Source of the DNA: SHZI01 sp040080965
GTDB lineage: Bacteria; Pseudomonadota; Gammaproteobacteria; Steroidobacterales; GCA-2729495
DNA: 64,000 nucleotides
Assembly: GCA_040080965.1 (NCBI GenBank)
Contig: JBEBHH010000001.1
Location: forward strand, 163,670 to 227,669
Direction: 5' to 3'
A program made the position numbers and the translations under genes. Positions 50,503 to 60,360 of this stretch are shown here, piece by piece. Within the stretch, counting starts at the first letter, position 1. Every line of letters begins with the position of its first letter. The notes beneath the pieces were generated by a model. That model made no database searches, was not told the origin of the DNA, and saw nothing but the letters and a program-made list of their open reading frames with translations.

Positions 50503-51756
50503 ATGGCGGCAAGGGATGGCAGCGGGCTGTACTACGGCTGGATAATCGCCGTTGCCTCCGGCGTCATCCTGCTGGTCACCAACGGCATGGCCCTTGGCGG
50601 CCTCAACGTCTTCGACAAACCGCTGCTTGAATCCCTGAGCGCGGCCGCGGGCGAGCCCGTCAGCCTGCGCGACCTGAAGGCCCGCGATGCGATTACGCTG
50701 GCTGTCGGCGGCCTCATGGCACCGCTCGCCGGCGCGGCAGCTGATCGTTTCGGCGTCCGCCCCCTGATGGTGATCGGCGCCTTGCTTTTGTCCGCCGGGT
50801 ATTTCCTGTACTCGACGGCCAACAGCCTGAGCGACATCTACGCCATTCACGTGCTGTTCGCATCTGCCCTTGCCACCTGCGGTCTCGTGGTCAACGTCAT
50901 CCTGGTGTCCCGCTGGTTCGTGAAGGACCGGGGTCTTGCGATGGGGATAGCGCTGGCCGGCACCAGCCTCGGCAACGGCACGCTGCCGCCGCTCAATGCC
51001 GCCCTGATGGCCGAGGTGGGCTGGCGATCCGCCTTTGCCTGGACCAGCCTCCTGCCGCTGCTGCTCATTCCGGTGATCCTGTTCGTCATCCGCGAGCGGC
51101 CAGCGGACCTCGTGGCCCAGCAGCCCGCCACTGATTCCCGGGGCGGGGCGCCGACCACCGCGAACAGTCTTGCGCTGGGCGCGGCACTCCGCACCAGCAA
51201 CTTCTGGGTCCTCGCGCTCATCGCCATGTTCACGTTCTTCTCGATCATCGGTACCCAGGCGCACCTGAACCTGTACATGCTGGGCCGGGGCTTCTCCCAG
51301 ATGGACGCGGGTCTCAGCTACACCGTGCTCTTCTACCTGGGCCTCATCGGCAAGATTGCGAGCGGCTTCCTGGCCGACCGCTTCGGCCGGAAGAAGGTAT
51401 TCGTCTCGACGCTGGGGATCATGAGCGCCGGTGCCGTGGCGCTCACGCTGCCCGGGCTCGAGGTTCTGTGGACCGGACTTGTGCTGTTCGGGCTCGGCTG
51501 GGGCGGCCTGTATACGCTCCTGCAACTCCTGGCGGCCGACTACTTCGGCCCGCAGCACCTAGGCAAGATTCTTGGAGCCATTACGGTCCTGGACACGCTC
51601 GGTGGCGGACTCGGTCCGCCGCTCATCGGCGCCATCCATGACAGTTCCGGCTCCTATGACAATGCGTTCCTGCTCGTGTCCGGTCTCGTCATTACCGCGC
51701 TGCTCATCTCCACACAGTTCCGGCTCGACAAGCACGTTCCACGCCCAGCGGCCTGA
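50503..51756 (+). CDS. MFS transporter, OFA/monocarboxylate-like
   Basis: 417 residues with about twelve helices. It starts with GLYYGWIIAVASGVILLVTNG, as oxalate:formate antiporter and monocarboxylate-type carriers do. The loop between helices 2 and 3 reads GAAADRFGVRPLMV and the one in the second half GFLADRFGRKKVF. Probably imports a small organic acid. It is 4 nt after the unknown gene and 9 nt before the aminotransferase. Confidence 0.88.
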   Translation: MAARDGSGLYYGWIIAVASGVILLVTNGMALGGLNVFDKPLLESLSAAAGEPVSLRDLKARDAITLAVGGLMAPLAGAAADRFGVRPLMVIGALLLSAGYFLYSTANSLSDIYAIHVLFASALATCGLVVNVILVSRWFVKDRGLAMGIALAGTSLGNGTLPPLNAALMAEVGWRSAFAWTSLLPLLLIPVILFVIRERPADLVAQQPATDSRGGAPTTANSLALGAALRTSNFWVLALIAMFTFFSIIGTQAHLNLYMLGRGFSQMDAGLSYTVLFYLGLIGKIASGFLADRFGRKKVFVSTLGIMSAGAVALTLPGLEVLWTGLVLFGLGWGGLYTLLQLLAADYFGPQHLGKILGAITVLDTLGGGLGPPLIGAIHDSSGSYDNAFLLVSGLVITALLISTQFRLDKHVPRPAA

Positions 51757-51765
51757 GACTCTCCC

Positions 51766-52995
51766 ATGCACCAGCCGTTCAAGCCCAGTGACGCTCTGCG
51801 CGATGTGCGCTACGAGATCCGCGGCAGCCTCGCCAACCGCGCCCACGAGATGGAGCGGCGGGGCTACGAGATCATCTCCCTGAACATCGGCAATCCGGGA
51901 CGGTTCGGGTTTCGCGCCCCTGAAACCATGCGCCTGGCCATGATTGAGAACCTGGCCAGCGCCGAGGGTTACTGCCACCAGAAGGGCATCTTCCCGGCGC
52001 GGGAAGCCGTCGTCATGCAGCAGCAGTTGCGTGGCGTCGATGGCGTGACCGCCGACGACGTGTTCATAGGCAACGGCGTCAGCGAACTCATTGACCTCAC
52101 GTTGCGTGCGCTGCTCGATCCGGGTGACGAGATCCTGGTTCCGAGTCCCGATTATCCCCTCTGGACCGCCAGCGTCACGCTGAACCAGGGCAAGGCCGTG
52201 CACTACCCCTGCCGCCCCGACGCGGGATTCCAGCCCGATCCGGAAGCCATTGCCCGACTCGTTACCCCGCGGACCCGCGGCATCGTGGTGATCAACCCGA
52301 ACAATCCGACCGGCGCCGTGTACTCCGAGGAAACGCTCCGAGCCATCGTGCGTATCGCCGAGAAGCATCAGCTGGTGATCTTCAGCGACGAGATCTACGA
52401 CCAGATGACCTACGATGGCGCCAGGTTCATCCCGCTCGCCACGCTGGTAAACGACACGCTGTGCGCCACCTTCAGCGGCCTCTCCAAGGTCTACCGGGCC
52501 TGCGGCTACCGGGTTGGCTGGGTGTCCTGGAGCGGCGCCCGAGAGCACGCACGGGACTACATGCACGGCCTCGACCTGCTGGCGTCGCTCCGCCTGTGCA
52601 GCAACGTGCCGGGCCAGTGGGCTGTGCAGACCGCGCTGGGCGGCTACCAGAGCATCCAGGAGCTGGTTCGTCCCGGCGGACGTCTCTACGAATCGCGGCG
52701 GGTGATCATCGATTCGGTGGCCGCGAGCCCCTACCTGTACGTCACCGCGCCGGAAGGGGCGATGTACGCGTTCATCGGCGTCGACAAGGCGCGCTTTCCG
52801 GAGTTCGATGACCAGCGCTTTGCGCTGGACCTGCTGGAGAAGAAGCACGTCCTTGTTGCTCCCGGCACGAGCTTCAACACCCGCGACAGCAATTTCTTCC
52901 GCATCACGAATCTCCCCGATGCGGAAACCCTGCGGGAGGTCTTTACCCGCATCCATGACCTGCTGGAAAGCCATGCCGCCGAACGGGCGGCCTAG
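51766..52995 (+). CDS. Alanine/aspartate-type aminotransferase, AlaA-like
   Basis: 409 residues, fold-type I PLP enzyme. NIGNPGRFGF, ASAEGYCHQKGIFPAREAV, VINPNNPTGAVYSEE, IFSDEIYDQMTYDG and the Schiff-base lysine in FSGLSKVYRACGYRVGW match the AlaA glutamate-pyruvate aminotransferase group. It makes alanine from pyruvate, and could instead act on a keto acid brought in by the neighbouring carrier. Confidence 0.92.
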   Translation: MHQPFKPSDALRDVRYEIRGSLANRAHEMERRGYEIISLNIGNPGRFGFRAPETMRLAMIENLASAEGYCHQKGIFPAREAVVMQQQLRGVDGVTADDVFIGNGVSELIDLTLRALLDPGDEILVPSPDYPLWTASVTLNQGKAVHYPCRPDAGFQPDPEAIARLVTPRTRGIVVINPNNPTGAVYSEETLRAIVRIAEKHQLVIFSDEIYDQMTYDGARFIPLATLVNDTLCATFSGLSKVYRACGYRVGWVSWSGAREHARDYMHGLDLLASLRLCSNVPGQWAVQTALGGYQSIQELVRPGGRLYESRRVIIDSVAASPYLYVTAPEGAMYAFIGVDKARFPEFDDQRFALDLLEKKHVLVAPGTSFNTRDSNFFRITNLPDAETLREVFTRIHDLLESHAAERAA

Positions 52996-53004
52996 ACGCC
53001 TGTA

Positions 53005-55689
53005 TTGCTGCCGGCTGGCGGCCTCGTGACCCGCACGGCCAGCGACACGGACGTGCTCGCCGCGGGCGGGACCGTCGTCACCGCCACCCATCGCCTTGCG
53101 CGGCAGGTACGACAGCGCAATGACCGGACTCGCGCCGCGGCCGGCGCCCGGGCCTGGCCTACGGCCGACGTGCTGCCCCTCGACGGGTGGCTCCGGCGAA
53201 CGTGGGAGGCCACGGCCCTGCGGGATTCGCGGCTCGGCCGGCAGAGGCTGCTCTCCGACGACGAGAGCCGCCTCGTGTGGCGCCGGGTGCTCGCCGCGGA
53301 CGGTCAGGAGCGGCTCGATGCGGGCGTCATCATTCCACTAGTGGCGGGTGGCTGGCGCCTCTGCCAGGCGTGGGGCATTGCCCCGGAAAACCTGCGCGGT
53401 GCCGCCGACTCCGACGACGCCCGGACATTTGCCCGCTGGGTCCAGGACTATGTGGATGAACTGGCGCGCCGGTCGTGGATCGACCAGGCTGGCCTGCTGC
53501 GGATGCTGGGCCAGTCCGAGCAGGGTGCGCCCGTCAGTGCGACCGCACTGACGGGCTTCGCGGGTTTTGATCCCTGGACGCCGGCCCTGGCCGGCCTCGC
53601 GGACCACCTGGCAGCGGCTGGCACGTCCGTCGTGCGAATCGCACGCCCGCCCCGCACCGGCGCCGCCAGCGTCGTTGCCGCCCGGGATGAGAGCGACGAA
53701 CTGGCCCGGGCGTTTACCTGGGCTGCCGCCCGGGCAGGGCCGGCCGCCGACCTGCCGCCCGCCATCATCGTTCCGGACCTGGAGCAGCATGCCGGCAGGG
53801 CCCGCCGCCTGGGCCTCGACATCCTCGCGCCGGGCTGGCGCCTGCGCGAGCCGCCGATGCGCCCCGTTGCTGTCGCCGTGGCCCGGCAGCTGGCCGACTA
53901 TCCCGTGGTTTTCTGCGCCCTCGAACTGCTGCAGATGCTGACGTCCGATGTGGCGTTCGAGGATGTCAGCCTTCTGCTGCGTTCCTGCTACGTGGCGGGC
54001 GCCAACGCTGAACGCGCCGGCAGGGCCAGGGCCGAGCTCGAGCTGCGCCGGATTCCCCTGGACCGGCTGCGCCTGCCACGGATCCTGGAGCTGCTCGGCA
54101 CCCACGCGCCTGCGCTGGCCCGCCAATGGCGCGACGCCAACGGGCTCGCCGGCAGCATTCAGGGACGCCGCCTGCCGCCCGGCCAGTGGGCCGGACACTT
54201 CACCGCGTTCCTCGCAGCAGCCGGCTGGCCTGGTGATCGCGGCCTGAACAGCGAGGAGTTCCAGGCGGCCGAAGCGTGGCAGGGCCTGCTGGAATCCTTC
54301 GCCGGGACCGATGAGGTGGCGGGCCCGCTGTCCCTCGGGGCCGCACTCGGCTTCCTGACCCAGCAGGCCCGGGACCGGCCCTTCGAGCCCGAGAGCGCGG
54401 ACGATGCCATCCAGCTGCTGAGCCTCCGGGAGGCGGAGGGACAGGATTTCCCGGCGCTCTGGGTGTGCGGCATGACGGCTGACCAGTGGCCGCCGCCGGC
54501 CCGGCCGCACCCGCTGGTCCCGCTGGCGCTGCAGCAGGCGGCCGGAATTCCGGAGGCGACCGCCTCGGTGCTTGAGGCCCATACGCGGCGCCGCTTCGAG
54601 CGGCTTCTGGCCTCCGCGGATCACGTCGTGCTCAGCTGGCCAGCTGAGCAGGACGAGGCCGAGACACTGCCCAGTCCGCTGCTTGCCGGTCTGCCCGCCG
54701 CCGGGGAGTCCGGACCGGAAGCCGTGCCGCACCCGGACCGGGCGCAGGTGGCCCTTTCCGGCCCGGCGGAGGAAGTTCCGGTGGATCCCCCGCCACCGCT
54801 GGCGGCGGGGGACGAGGTAAAGGGTGGCGCCCGGGTCCTCGCCATGCAGGCCGTCTGCCCGGCCCGGGCCTTCGTCGAATTCAGGCTGCGCGGGGCGCCG
54901 CTGGAGCCGCCGGCGAGGCCCCTCGACGCGGCCACCCGGGGCAGGGTGGTGCACGCCGTCCTCGAAGGCCTCTACCGGCTCGGGCCCTGCGCTGGCGGCC
55001 TGGGCAAGCTGGACGACCAGGAACTGCGCCGGCTGTTCGACCCGCTGGTCTCCGACGTCCTGGATGGGCTTCTCCCGGCGGGTGACCCGTTCCATGGCGC
55101 CCTGCGGGGCCTGGAGACGGAGCGCTTGTGGGTCCTCCTGCTCACGCTGCGGGACCTGGAGACGGGGCGTCCCGGATTCCGTGTGGCCACCGAACTCCCG
55201 CGCGAGGTGCGCATCGGGCCGCTCTCGCTACGAGTTCGCCTCGACCGCCTCGACCAGCTGGACTCCGGCGAACAACTGGTCATCGACTACAAGACCGGGC
55301 GGTTCGAAACGGGCGGATGGAAGCGTCCGCGGATCCAGGACAGCCAGCTTCCCCTGTACGCCGTCAGCGGTGGCTACCAGGGCGTCGCCGTGATCCAGCT
55401 GCGTCCCCCTGCCGCGCGCCTCCGTGGCGTCGGCGACGAAGCCCTGGCCATCGACGGCATCAAGCCGCCGGCAGCCTTCTTCCGCGAGGAAGGCCTCGAC
55501 TGGACGGGGATACTCGAACGGTGGCGCACACGGCTGGAGATGCTCGCTGGCGAATTCGCGGCCGGCGACTTCCGCGTGAATCCCGCGGACCGGCGTTGGG
55601 CGGTGGACCAGTACGCGGGCCTGACCCGCATCCACGAGTTCCTGCCGGCCACAGACGGCGACGAAGCAGCGGAAGGGGAGGAGGAGTGA
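53005..55689 (+). CDS. PD-(D/E)XK nuclease, AddB-like subunit
   Basis: About 894 residues; the start is uncertain (TTG 53005 or GTG 53026). The N-terminal two thirds resemble an inactivated UvrD-like helicase, with no Walker A lysine: the expected site reads GGTVVTATHRLARQ. SLREAEGQDFPALWVCGM matches the late helicase motifs. The C-terminal nuclease begins at AVCPARAFVEFRLRGAPLEPP and has the catalytic D and K in LVIDYKTGRF. The iron-sulfur cysteines of Firmicute AddB are absent. Family members are annotated as probable DNA repair proteins. Its stop overlaps the next gene (GTGA), so the two products are made together. Confidence 0.88.
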   Translation: MLPAGGLVTRTASDTDVLAAGGTVVTATHRLARQVRQRNDRTRAAAGARAWPTADVLPLDGWLRRTWEATALRDSRLGRQRLLSDDESRLVWRRVLAADGQERLDAGVIIPLVAGGWRLCQAWGIAPENLRGAADSDDARTFARWVQDYVDELARRSWIDQAGLLRMLGQSEQGAPVSATALTGFAGFDPWTPALAGLADHLAAAGTSVVRIARPPRTGAASVVAARDESDELARAFTWAAARAGPAADLPPAIIVPDLEQHAGRARRLGLDILAPGWRLREPPMRPVAVAVARQLADYPVVFCALELLQMLTSDVAFEDVSLLLRSCYVAGANAERAGRARAELELRRIPLDRLRLPRILELLGTHAPALARQWRDANGLAGSIQGRRLPPGQWAGHFTAFLAAAGWPGDRGLNSEEFQAAEAWQGLLESFAGTDEVAGPLSLGAALGFLTQQARDRPFEPESADDAIQLLSLREAEGQDFPALWVCGMTADQWPPPARPHPLVPLALQQAAGIPEATASVLEAHTRRRFERLLASADHVVLSWPAEQDEAETLPSPLLAGLPAAGESGPEAVPHPDRAQVALSGPAEEVPVDPPPPLAAGDEVKGGARVLAMQAVCPARAFVEFRLRGAPLEPPARPLDAATRGRVVHAVLEGLYRLGPCAGGLGKLDDQELRRLFDPLVSDVLDGLLPAGDPFHGALRGLETERLWVLLLTLRDLETGRPGFRVATELPREVRIGPLSLRVRLDRLDQLDSGEQLVIDYKTGRFETGGWKRPRIQDSQLPLYAVSGGYQGVAVIQLRPPAARLRGVGDEALAIDGIKPPAAFFREEGLDWTGILERWRTRLEMLAGEFAAGDFRVNPADRRWAVDQYAGLTRIHEFLPATDGDEAAEGEEE

Positions 55690-58600
55690 CGGATCGGCGC
55701 CCGCCACCGGATGCCGATGAGCGCGAGCGGGCGCTCGACACGGGCCGTTCATTCCTCGTCCAGGCCCCGGCCGGCGCCGGCAAGACGGAGTTGCTGGTCC
55801 GGCGCTACCTGCGGCTGCTCGCCGAAGCCAACGAGCCCGAGGAGATCCTGGCCGTCACGTTTACACGCAAGGCTGCCGCCGAGATGCGCCGGCGCATCGC
55901 ACGCGCCCTGGGGGCTGCCACGGATGGTCCGGCAGGAGGCGACGCCGCCGCCCCTGAACTGCTCCGGCTGGTCGCCGCGGTGCGCCTGCGGGACGTGGCG
56001 CGTGGCTGGAATCTCGCCGGCCACCCGGCCCGCCTGCGGATCAGCACCATCGACGCGCTCAACGCCGCCCTGGCCCGCAGCGCGCCGGTCAGTGCGGGCT
56101 CCAGCGCGCTCCGTCCCGTGGCAGATCTACCGGAGCGCCTGTACCGGCTCGCCGCCAGGGCGACATTGCAGCTCATCGCGGAGCCGGGCCGTCCGGGCAC
56201 CGCCGTGGCCGATCTGCTGCGGCACCTGGACAACGAGCCCGCCACGGCGGAGAAGCTCCTCGCCCGGCTGCTGGAGCGGCGGGACCAGTGGCTGCCGTTC
56301 ATCGGCTCCGGACTCGATCCGGTGCGCGCACGCCAGGAACTCGAGGCCAGCCTTTCGCGGCTCGTCGAGCGGGAACTGGCCAGGGTCGAGGCCCTGGTGC
56401 CGGAACCGCTCCTCGCCGAACTGGCCGAGGTCCTGCACGCCGCGGCGATCAACCGCAAGATAGAGCTCGGTGCCGGCCGGCACGGCACGCTGGCGGAGCG
56501 CGCTTTCTGGTGGGGACAGGTGGCGGAGTTCCTGCTCACGGGCAAGGGCGAATGGCGCAGGACCCTCAACACGAAGAATGGCGTACCGGCCGAACAGAAG
56601 GACCTCAAGGCCCACGCCATGAGCGTCCTTGGCGCGCTGAGCCGCGCCGATGGCCTCCTCGGCCCACTGGCCACGGTTCAGTCGCTGCCGGCACCGCGCT
56701 ACCCGGCCGGCCAATGGACCGCCCTCGAGTCCCTGCTGACGCTGCTGCCGTTCGCAGCGGCGGAGCTCAAGCTCGCGTTTTCGGCGGAAGGTGAGACTGA
56801 CTACGCCGAGGTCGCGGCGGAGGCGCGGTCGGCTCTTGGGGACGAGACCGATCCCAGCGAACTCGCGCTGCGCGTGGATTGGCGCCTGGGTCACCTGCTG
56901 CTCGATGAGTTCCAGGACACGTCGCAGGCCCAGTACTCACTGCTCCGTGCGCTGACCCGGGGCTGGACACCGGGCGACGGGCGAACGCTCTTCCTGGTCG
57001 GCGATCCGATGCAGTCCATCTACCGCTTCCGGCAGGCGGAGGTCAGGCTGTTCCTTGACGTGCGGGATCACGGCCTCCCCGGGGTGATCCTCGAGTTCGT
57101 CCGGCTGCGCGCCAACTTCCGCTCGGTGCCGGCGCTGATCACCTGGGCCAATACGGCATTCACCAGGATCTTTCCGGCCCGCGACGACCTGATCAGCAGC
57201 GCCATTTCCTTCGCCGCCAGTGAAGCCACCAGGGACGGAAGCACTGACGACGCTGGTGCGGTCACACTGCACGGTTCGCCCTGGGATGCGCCCGCCGTCG
57301 AGGCCGGGAGCGTGGTGAGCGTGGTGAAGGAGACCCTGGGCCGCTGGCCGGACGGCAGCATCGGGATCCTCGTCCGGAGCCGCGGGCAGGCAGCGCACGT
57401 CGTCGCCACGCTCCGGGGCGCCGGTATTGAACTGTCGGCCAACGACCTGGTGGAACTCGGCCGCACGGCGCTGGCCGGAGACCTGCTGGCGATCACGCGG
57501 GCGCTGGTTCATGCCGGCGACCGGCTCGCCTGGCTGACCGTCTTCCGGTCGCCCCTGTGCGGCCTGTCGCTGGCCGACCTGGCGTGCCTTGGATCGGCGC
57601 CAGGCCCGCGCAGCCTGTTTGAAGTGGCTCGTGAGTGCGGCCAGGTACCGGGGCTGAGCGCCGACGGCATCACCCGCGCAGCCCGCCTGGTGGCGGCCTT
57701 CGAGGCCGGAATGGCGCGGCTCGGACAGATCCCCCTGCGGGATGTCGTGGAGGGCATCTGGATCGAACTGGGCGGGCCTGCGATGGCGGGCCGGGAACTG
57801 CCCCTCACGGACCTCATCCTGGAGGAAATAGGCCGGCACGAGGCGGGTGGTGACTGTGCGGACGTGCTGGCCCTCGCCAGGGCCCTGGACAGGACCCGGG
57901 CCTCGCTACCGGGTGCCGGTGCCCGGGTTCAGGTGATGACGATTCACAAGGCCAAGGGCCTCGAGTTCGACACCGTCATCGTTCCTGCCCTCGGGCGTGC
58001 CATCCGGCGCGAGGAGCGGCCGGCGCTGCTCTGGCAGGAACTGGCCGGGGCCGGGGCCCTCGACCTGCTGCTGGCGCCCATCAATGCCAGCGGCGCCGAC
58101 GACGACCGGCTCTACGAGCTGCTGTGGAGTCTCCGGGCGCAGCAGGACCTCGCCGAAACCGACCGCCTGCTCTACGTGGCAGTCACTCGGGCGCGCGAAC
58201 GTCTGCACCTCTTCGGCCAGACGCAACCCCCGCGCGTACGAACTGATCCGGAGGCCGCGCCCGGCCCCGCGTCCCGCCCCGGGAAGGGCAGCCTGCTGGA
58301 CCGCCTCTGGCCGATGGTGGGCGCCGGCTGGCCGCCGGCAACCCTCGCGGGGCCCGCGGCGGGCGATCCGCCAGGCGTGGCCGCCGCCGACGGCTCGGTC
58401 AACTGGCCGCAGCCCCGCCTGCGCCGGCTGCCGGCGGGCTGGTCGCGCCCGGCGCCGCCGGCCGGACTGACGCTGGCCCGACAGGACAGCACCACCGCAA
58501 GGAACCTGGTCCCCTACGACTGGGCCAGCGCCTGGACCCGCCAGGCGGGCTCCGTCGCCCACCGCTGGCTGCAGGAGATCGCGACCGAGGGCGTCGAAAG

Positions 58601-59087
58601 CTATTCGGTGGAACGCATCGAGAGCGCCCGACCGCGCATTCGCCAGCTCCTGTTGCGCGAAGGCGTGGAAGCTGCCGCGCTCGGCCGGGCCCTGGAGCGC
58701 GTGGTCACGGTGCTGCGGTCGGCGGTGGGCGACGAGCGGGGGCGTTGGGTCCTCTCCGCCGGACACACGGAGCGCGTCAACGAGTATGCGGTCACGGTGG
58801 CCGAGGCCGGACGGTTCCGGCATCTGGTGATCGACCGGGCCTTCGTGGCCGCGGACGGCGCCCGGTGGATCATCGACTACAAGACCGGCAGCCACGAAGG
58901 TGGCGACCGGGAAGCTTTCATCAGGTCCGAGGTGGAGCGCTATTCACCCCAGCTCCGGGCCTACCGCCAGGCATTCTCGTGCCTCGAGGAACGCCCCACG
59001 AAGACCGCACTCTATTTCCCGCTGCTGCCGCTGTTGCAGACAGTCGACCTGGACGAGGGTGGGCACGACCTCAGTCGCGGGACCTAG
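55686..59087 (+). CDS. UvrD-type helicase-nuclease, AddA-like subunit
   Basis: 1133 residues from GTG 55686. Helicase motifs: Walker A in LVQAPAGAGKTELLVRRYL, Q/Ia TFTRKAAAEMRRR, II in LLLDEFQDTSQAQYSLLRAL, III VGDPMQSIYRFRQAEV, IV LRANFRS, V MTIHKAKGLEFDTVIVPALG, VI LLYVAVTRARERL. A RecB-type nuclease domain closes the protein with ARWIIDYKTGSHEGG and E-x-Y-x-x-Q-L. With the preceding subunit it should process double-strand DNA ends for RecA, taking the RecBCD role. It overlaps the convergent gspN stop by 4 nt. Confidence 0.93.
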   Translation: MTDRRPPPDADERERALDTGRSFLVQAPAGAGKTELLVRRYLRLLAEANEPEEILAVTFTRKAAAEMRRRIARALGAATDGPAGGDAAAPELLRLVAAVRLRDVARGWNLAGHPARLRISTIDALNAALARSAPVSAGSSALRPVADLPERLYRLAARATLQLIAEPGRPGTAVADLLRHLDNEPATAEKLLARLLERRDQWLPFIGSGLDPVRARQELEASLSRLVERELARVEALVPEPLLAELAEVLHAAAINRKIELGAGRHGTLAERAFWWGQVAEFLLTGKGEWRRTLNTKNGVPAEQKDLKAHAMSVLGALSRADGLLGPLATVQSLPAPRYPAGQWTALESLLTLLPFAAAELKLAFSAEGETDYAEVAAEARSALGDETDPSELALRVDWRLGHLLLDEFQDTSQAQYSLLRALTRGWTPGDGRTLFLVGDPMQSIYRFRQAEVRLFLDVRDHGLPGVILEFVRLRANFRSVPALITWANTAFTRIFPARDDLISSAISFAASEATRDGSTDDAGAVTLHGSPWDAPAVEAGSVVSVVKETLGRWPDGSIGILVRSRGQAAHVVATLRGAGIELSANDLVELGRTALAGDLLAITRALVHAGDRLAWLTVFRSPLCGLSLADLACLGSAPGPRSLFEVARECGQVPGLSADGITRAARLVAAFEAGMARLGQIPLRDVVEGIWIELGGPAMAGRELPLTDLILEEIGRHEAGGDCADVLALARALDRTRASLPGAGARVQVMTIHKAKGLEFDTVIVPALGRAIRREERPALLWQELAGAGALDLLLAPINASGADDDRLYELLWSLRAQQDLAETDRLLYVAVTRARERLHLFGQTQPPRVRTDPEAAPGPASRPGKGSLLDRLWPMVGAGWPPATLAGPAAGDPPGVAAADGSVNWPQPRLRRLPAGWSRPAPPAGLTLARQDSTTARNLVPYDWASAWTRQAGSVAHRWLQEIATEGVESYSVERIESARPRIRQLLLREGVEAAALGRALERVVTVLRSAVGDERGRWVLSAGHTERVNEYAVTVAEAGRFRHLVIDRAFVAADGARWIIDYKTGSHEGGDREAFIRSEVERYSPQLRAYRQAFSCLEERPTKTALYFPLLPLLQTVDLDEGGHDLSRGT

Positions 59088-59839
59088 AACGACCCGGCGA
59101 CGCTCAGGTCGTGGGCCCCGTCGGCCGTGGCCGGTCCCAGCATCTGGAGGGCATTGCGCAGCTCGGGTGGCGCCTCCGGCCGCGGCTTCGCCTTGCCGGT
59201 GAGTTCGTAGGAACGGGGCGGGGTGAACTTCACCGTCCCGGCAATTTCGAGGGGACCGCCGGCATCGCTCAGCACGCCGGTGAGCGGCTCGTCGGCGCCG
59301 AGGGAATCGGCGTCGAACTTGACCGAGTACGTTCCGGGCCCGAGCTGGGGCCCGGCAGTCGGGATGGGCAGGACCACGCCCGCCACGTTCAGTGTGCCAA
59401 CGGCGGACTGGATCCGGCCCCCTTTGAGCGCGAGCCTGTCGAAGCGGGCGGCCACCTGGCCGCCGGCCGAGGGTCCGGCGGCGGGGGCCAGCCAGGATAG
59501 TGGCGCGGCGGCTTCCAGGTCGCTGAGCCCGATGCCGCCGCCAAAGCCAAGGGCCACCGAGCCCTTCAGGAAACCTTCGGGAAGGGTGGCATCGACCGTT
59601 GCTGCCAGCTGGCCCGTCAGGAGTCGGAATGGCTGCGCCTGCCAGCGAACCGGGCCGAGATTGAAGCCGGCCAGCGACAGGCGTTGCGCCGCTCCGTTCC
59701 ACAGGGTTCCCGAGAATCCGGACGCGGACTCGGGGGGCAGGCCGATGACGCCGAACGCCACCCGGGCGGGCAGCAGCACAACGAGAGACACCAGAAGGGC
59801 AGCGAGGCCCGCGCCCGCGAGGAGACGGATCTGGCGCAT
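59084..59839 (-). CDS. gspN: Type II secretion system protein N
   Basis: 251 residues. One N-terminal membrane anchor (LLAGAGLAALLVSLVVLLPA) followed by a periplasmic domain with FSGTLWNGAAQRLSLAG and RWQAQPFRLLTGQL, the GspN pattern. GspN is an accessory of some T2SSs such as those of Xanthomonas. Last gene of the operon, 7 nt after gspM. Confidence 0.85.
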   Translation of the reverse strand: MRQIRLLAGAGLAALLVSLVVLLPARVAFGVIGLPPESASGFSGTLWNGAAQRLSLAGFNLGPVRWQAQPFRLLTGQLAATVDATLPEGFLKGSVALGFGGGIGLSDLEAAAPLSWLAPAAGPSAGGQVAARFDRLALKGGRIQSAVGTLNVAGVVLPIPTAGPQLGPGTYSVKFDADSLGADEPLTGVLSDAGGPLEIAGTVKFTPPRSYELTGKAKPRPEAPPELRNALQMLGPATADGAHDLSVAGSF

Positions 59840-59846
59840 GGGATCG

Positions 59847-60359
59847 CTAGCGCGCAGCGCGCTCGAGCACGAGGTTCGAATTCACCCGGCCCGGTTCGCC
59901 GCTGGGATCGAAGGAGGCAGTGATTGCTGCCAGGCCGTGCCGGGCCTGCACGTCGGCCAGCCACCCGGTGAGTTCATCGAACGGGGCGTTCTCGAGCCGG
60001 AGGCGGACGCCACTGGCGCCCTCCGGCTGGTTGCGCTTCAGGTATGTGCCCAGGCCGCGCTCCCGCGTCGACCGGTCGATCACGACCACCAGCGACTCGC
60101 CGGTGGCCGGTGCCGGGCCTGCGCCGGCGCCCTGTGGACCGAAGCGCCGCGCCACCTGTTCGATATCGCTGAGAAGGCTGCGGCGTTGCTCGACTTCGGC
60201 GGCGGCCCGGCCACGGGCCGCGTACAGCGGCTGCAGGCCGAGCCCATAGACCAGTGCAAAGCCGGCAAACGCCGCGGCAGCCAGCACCAGCCAGCGCTCC
60301 CGGGGCGCGAGCTTGTCGAGCCATTCCCGAAGCTGGACTGCCGGATTCATGGCGTGCAC
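59847..60359 (-). CDS. gspM: Type II secretion system protein M
   Basis: 170 residues: a short cytoplasmic start, one transmembrane helix (WLVLAAAAFAGFALVYGLGL), a coiled-coil-prone stretch (AAAEVEQRRSLLSDIEQVA) and a small ferredoxin-like periplasmic domain. Inner-membrane partner of GspL and GspE. ATG at 60348 (MNPAVQLREW) is an alternative to 60359. One nt separates it from gspL. Confidence 0.88.
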   Translation of the reverse strand: MHAMNPAVQLREWLDKLAPRERWLVLAAAAFAGFALVYGLGLQPLYAARGRAAAEVEQRRSLLSDIEQVARRFGPQGAGAGPAPATGESLVVVIDRSTRERGLGTYLKRNQPEGASGVRLRLENAPFDELTGWLADVQARHGLAAITASFDPSGEPGRVNSNLVLERAAR

Positions 60360-60360
60360 C

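Noticed and set aside
53338..55095. Open frame of 585 codons on the minus strand inside the AddB-like gene
   Set aside because: Codon bias of the plus-strand gene explains it; translation is compositionally biased and domain-free.
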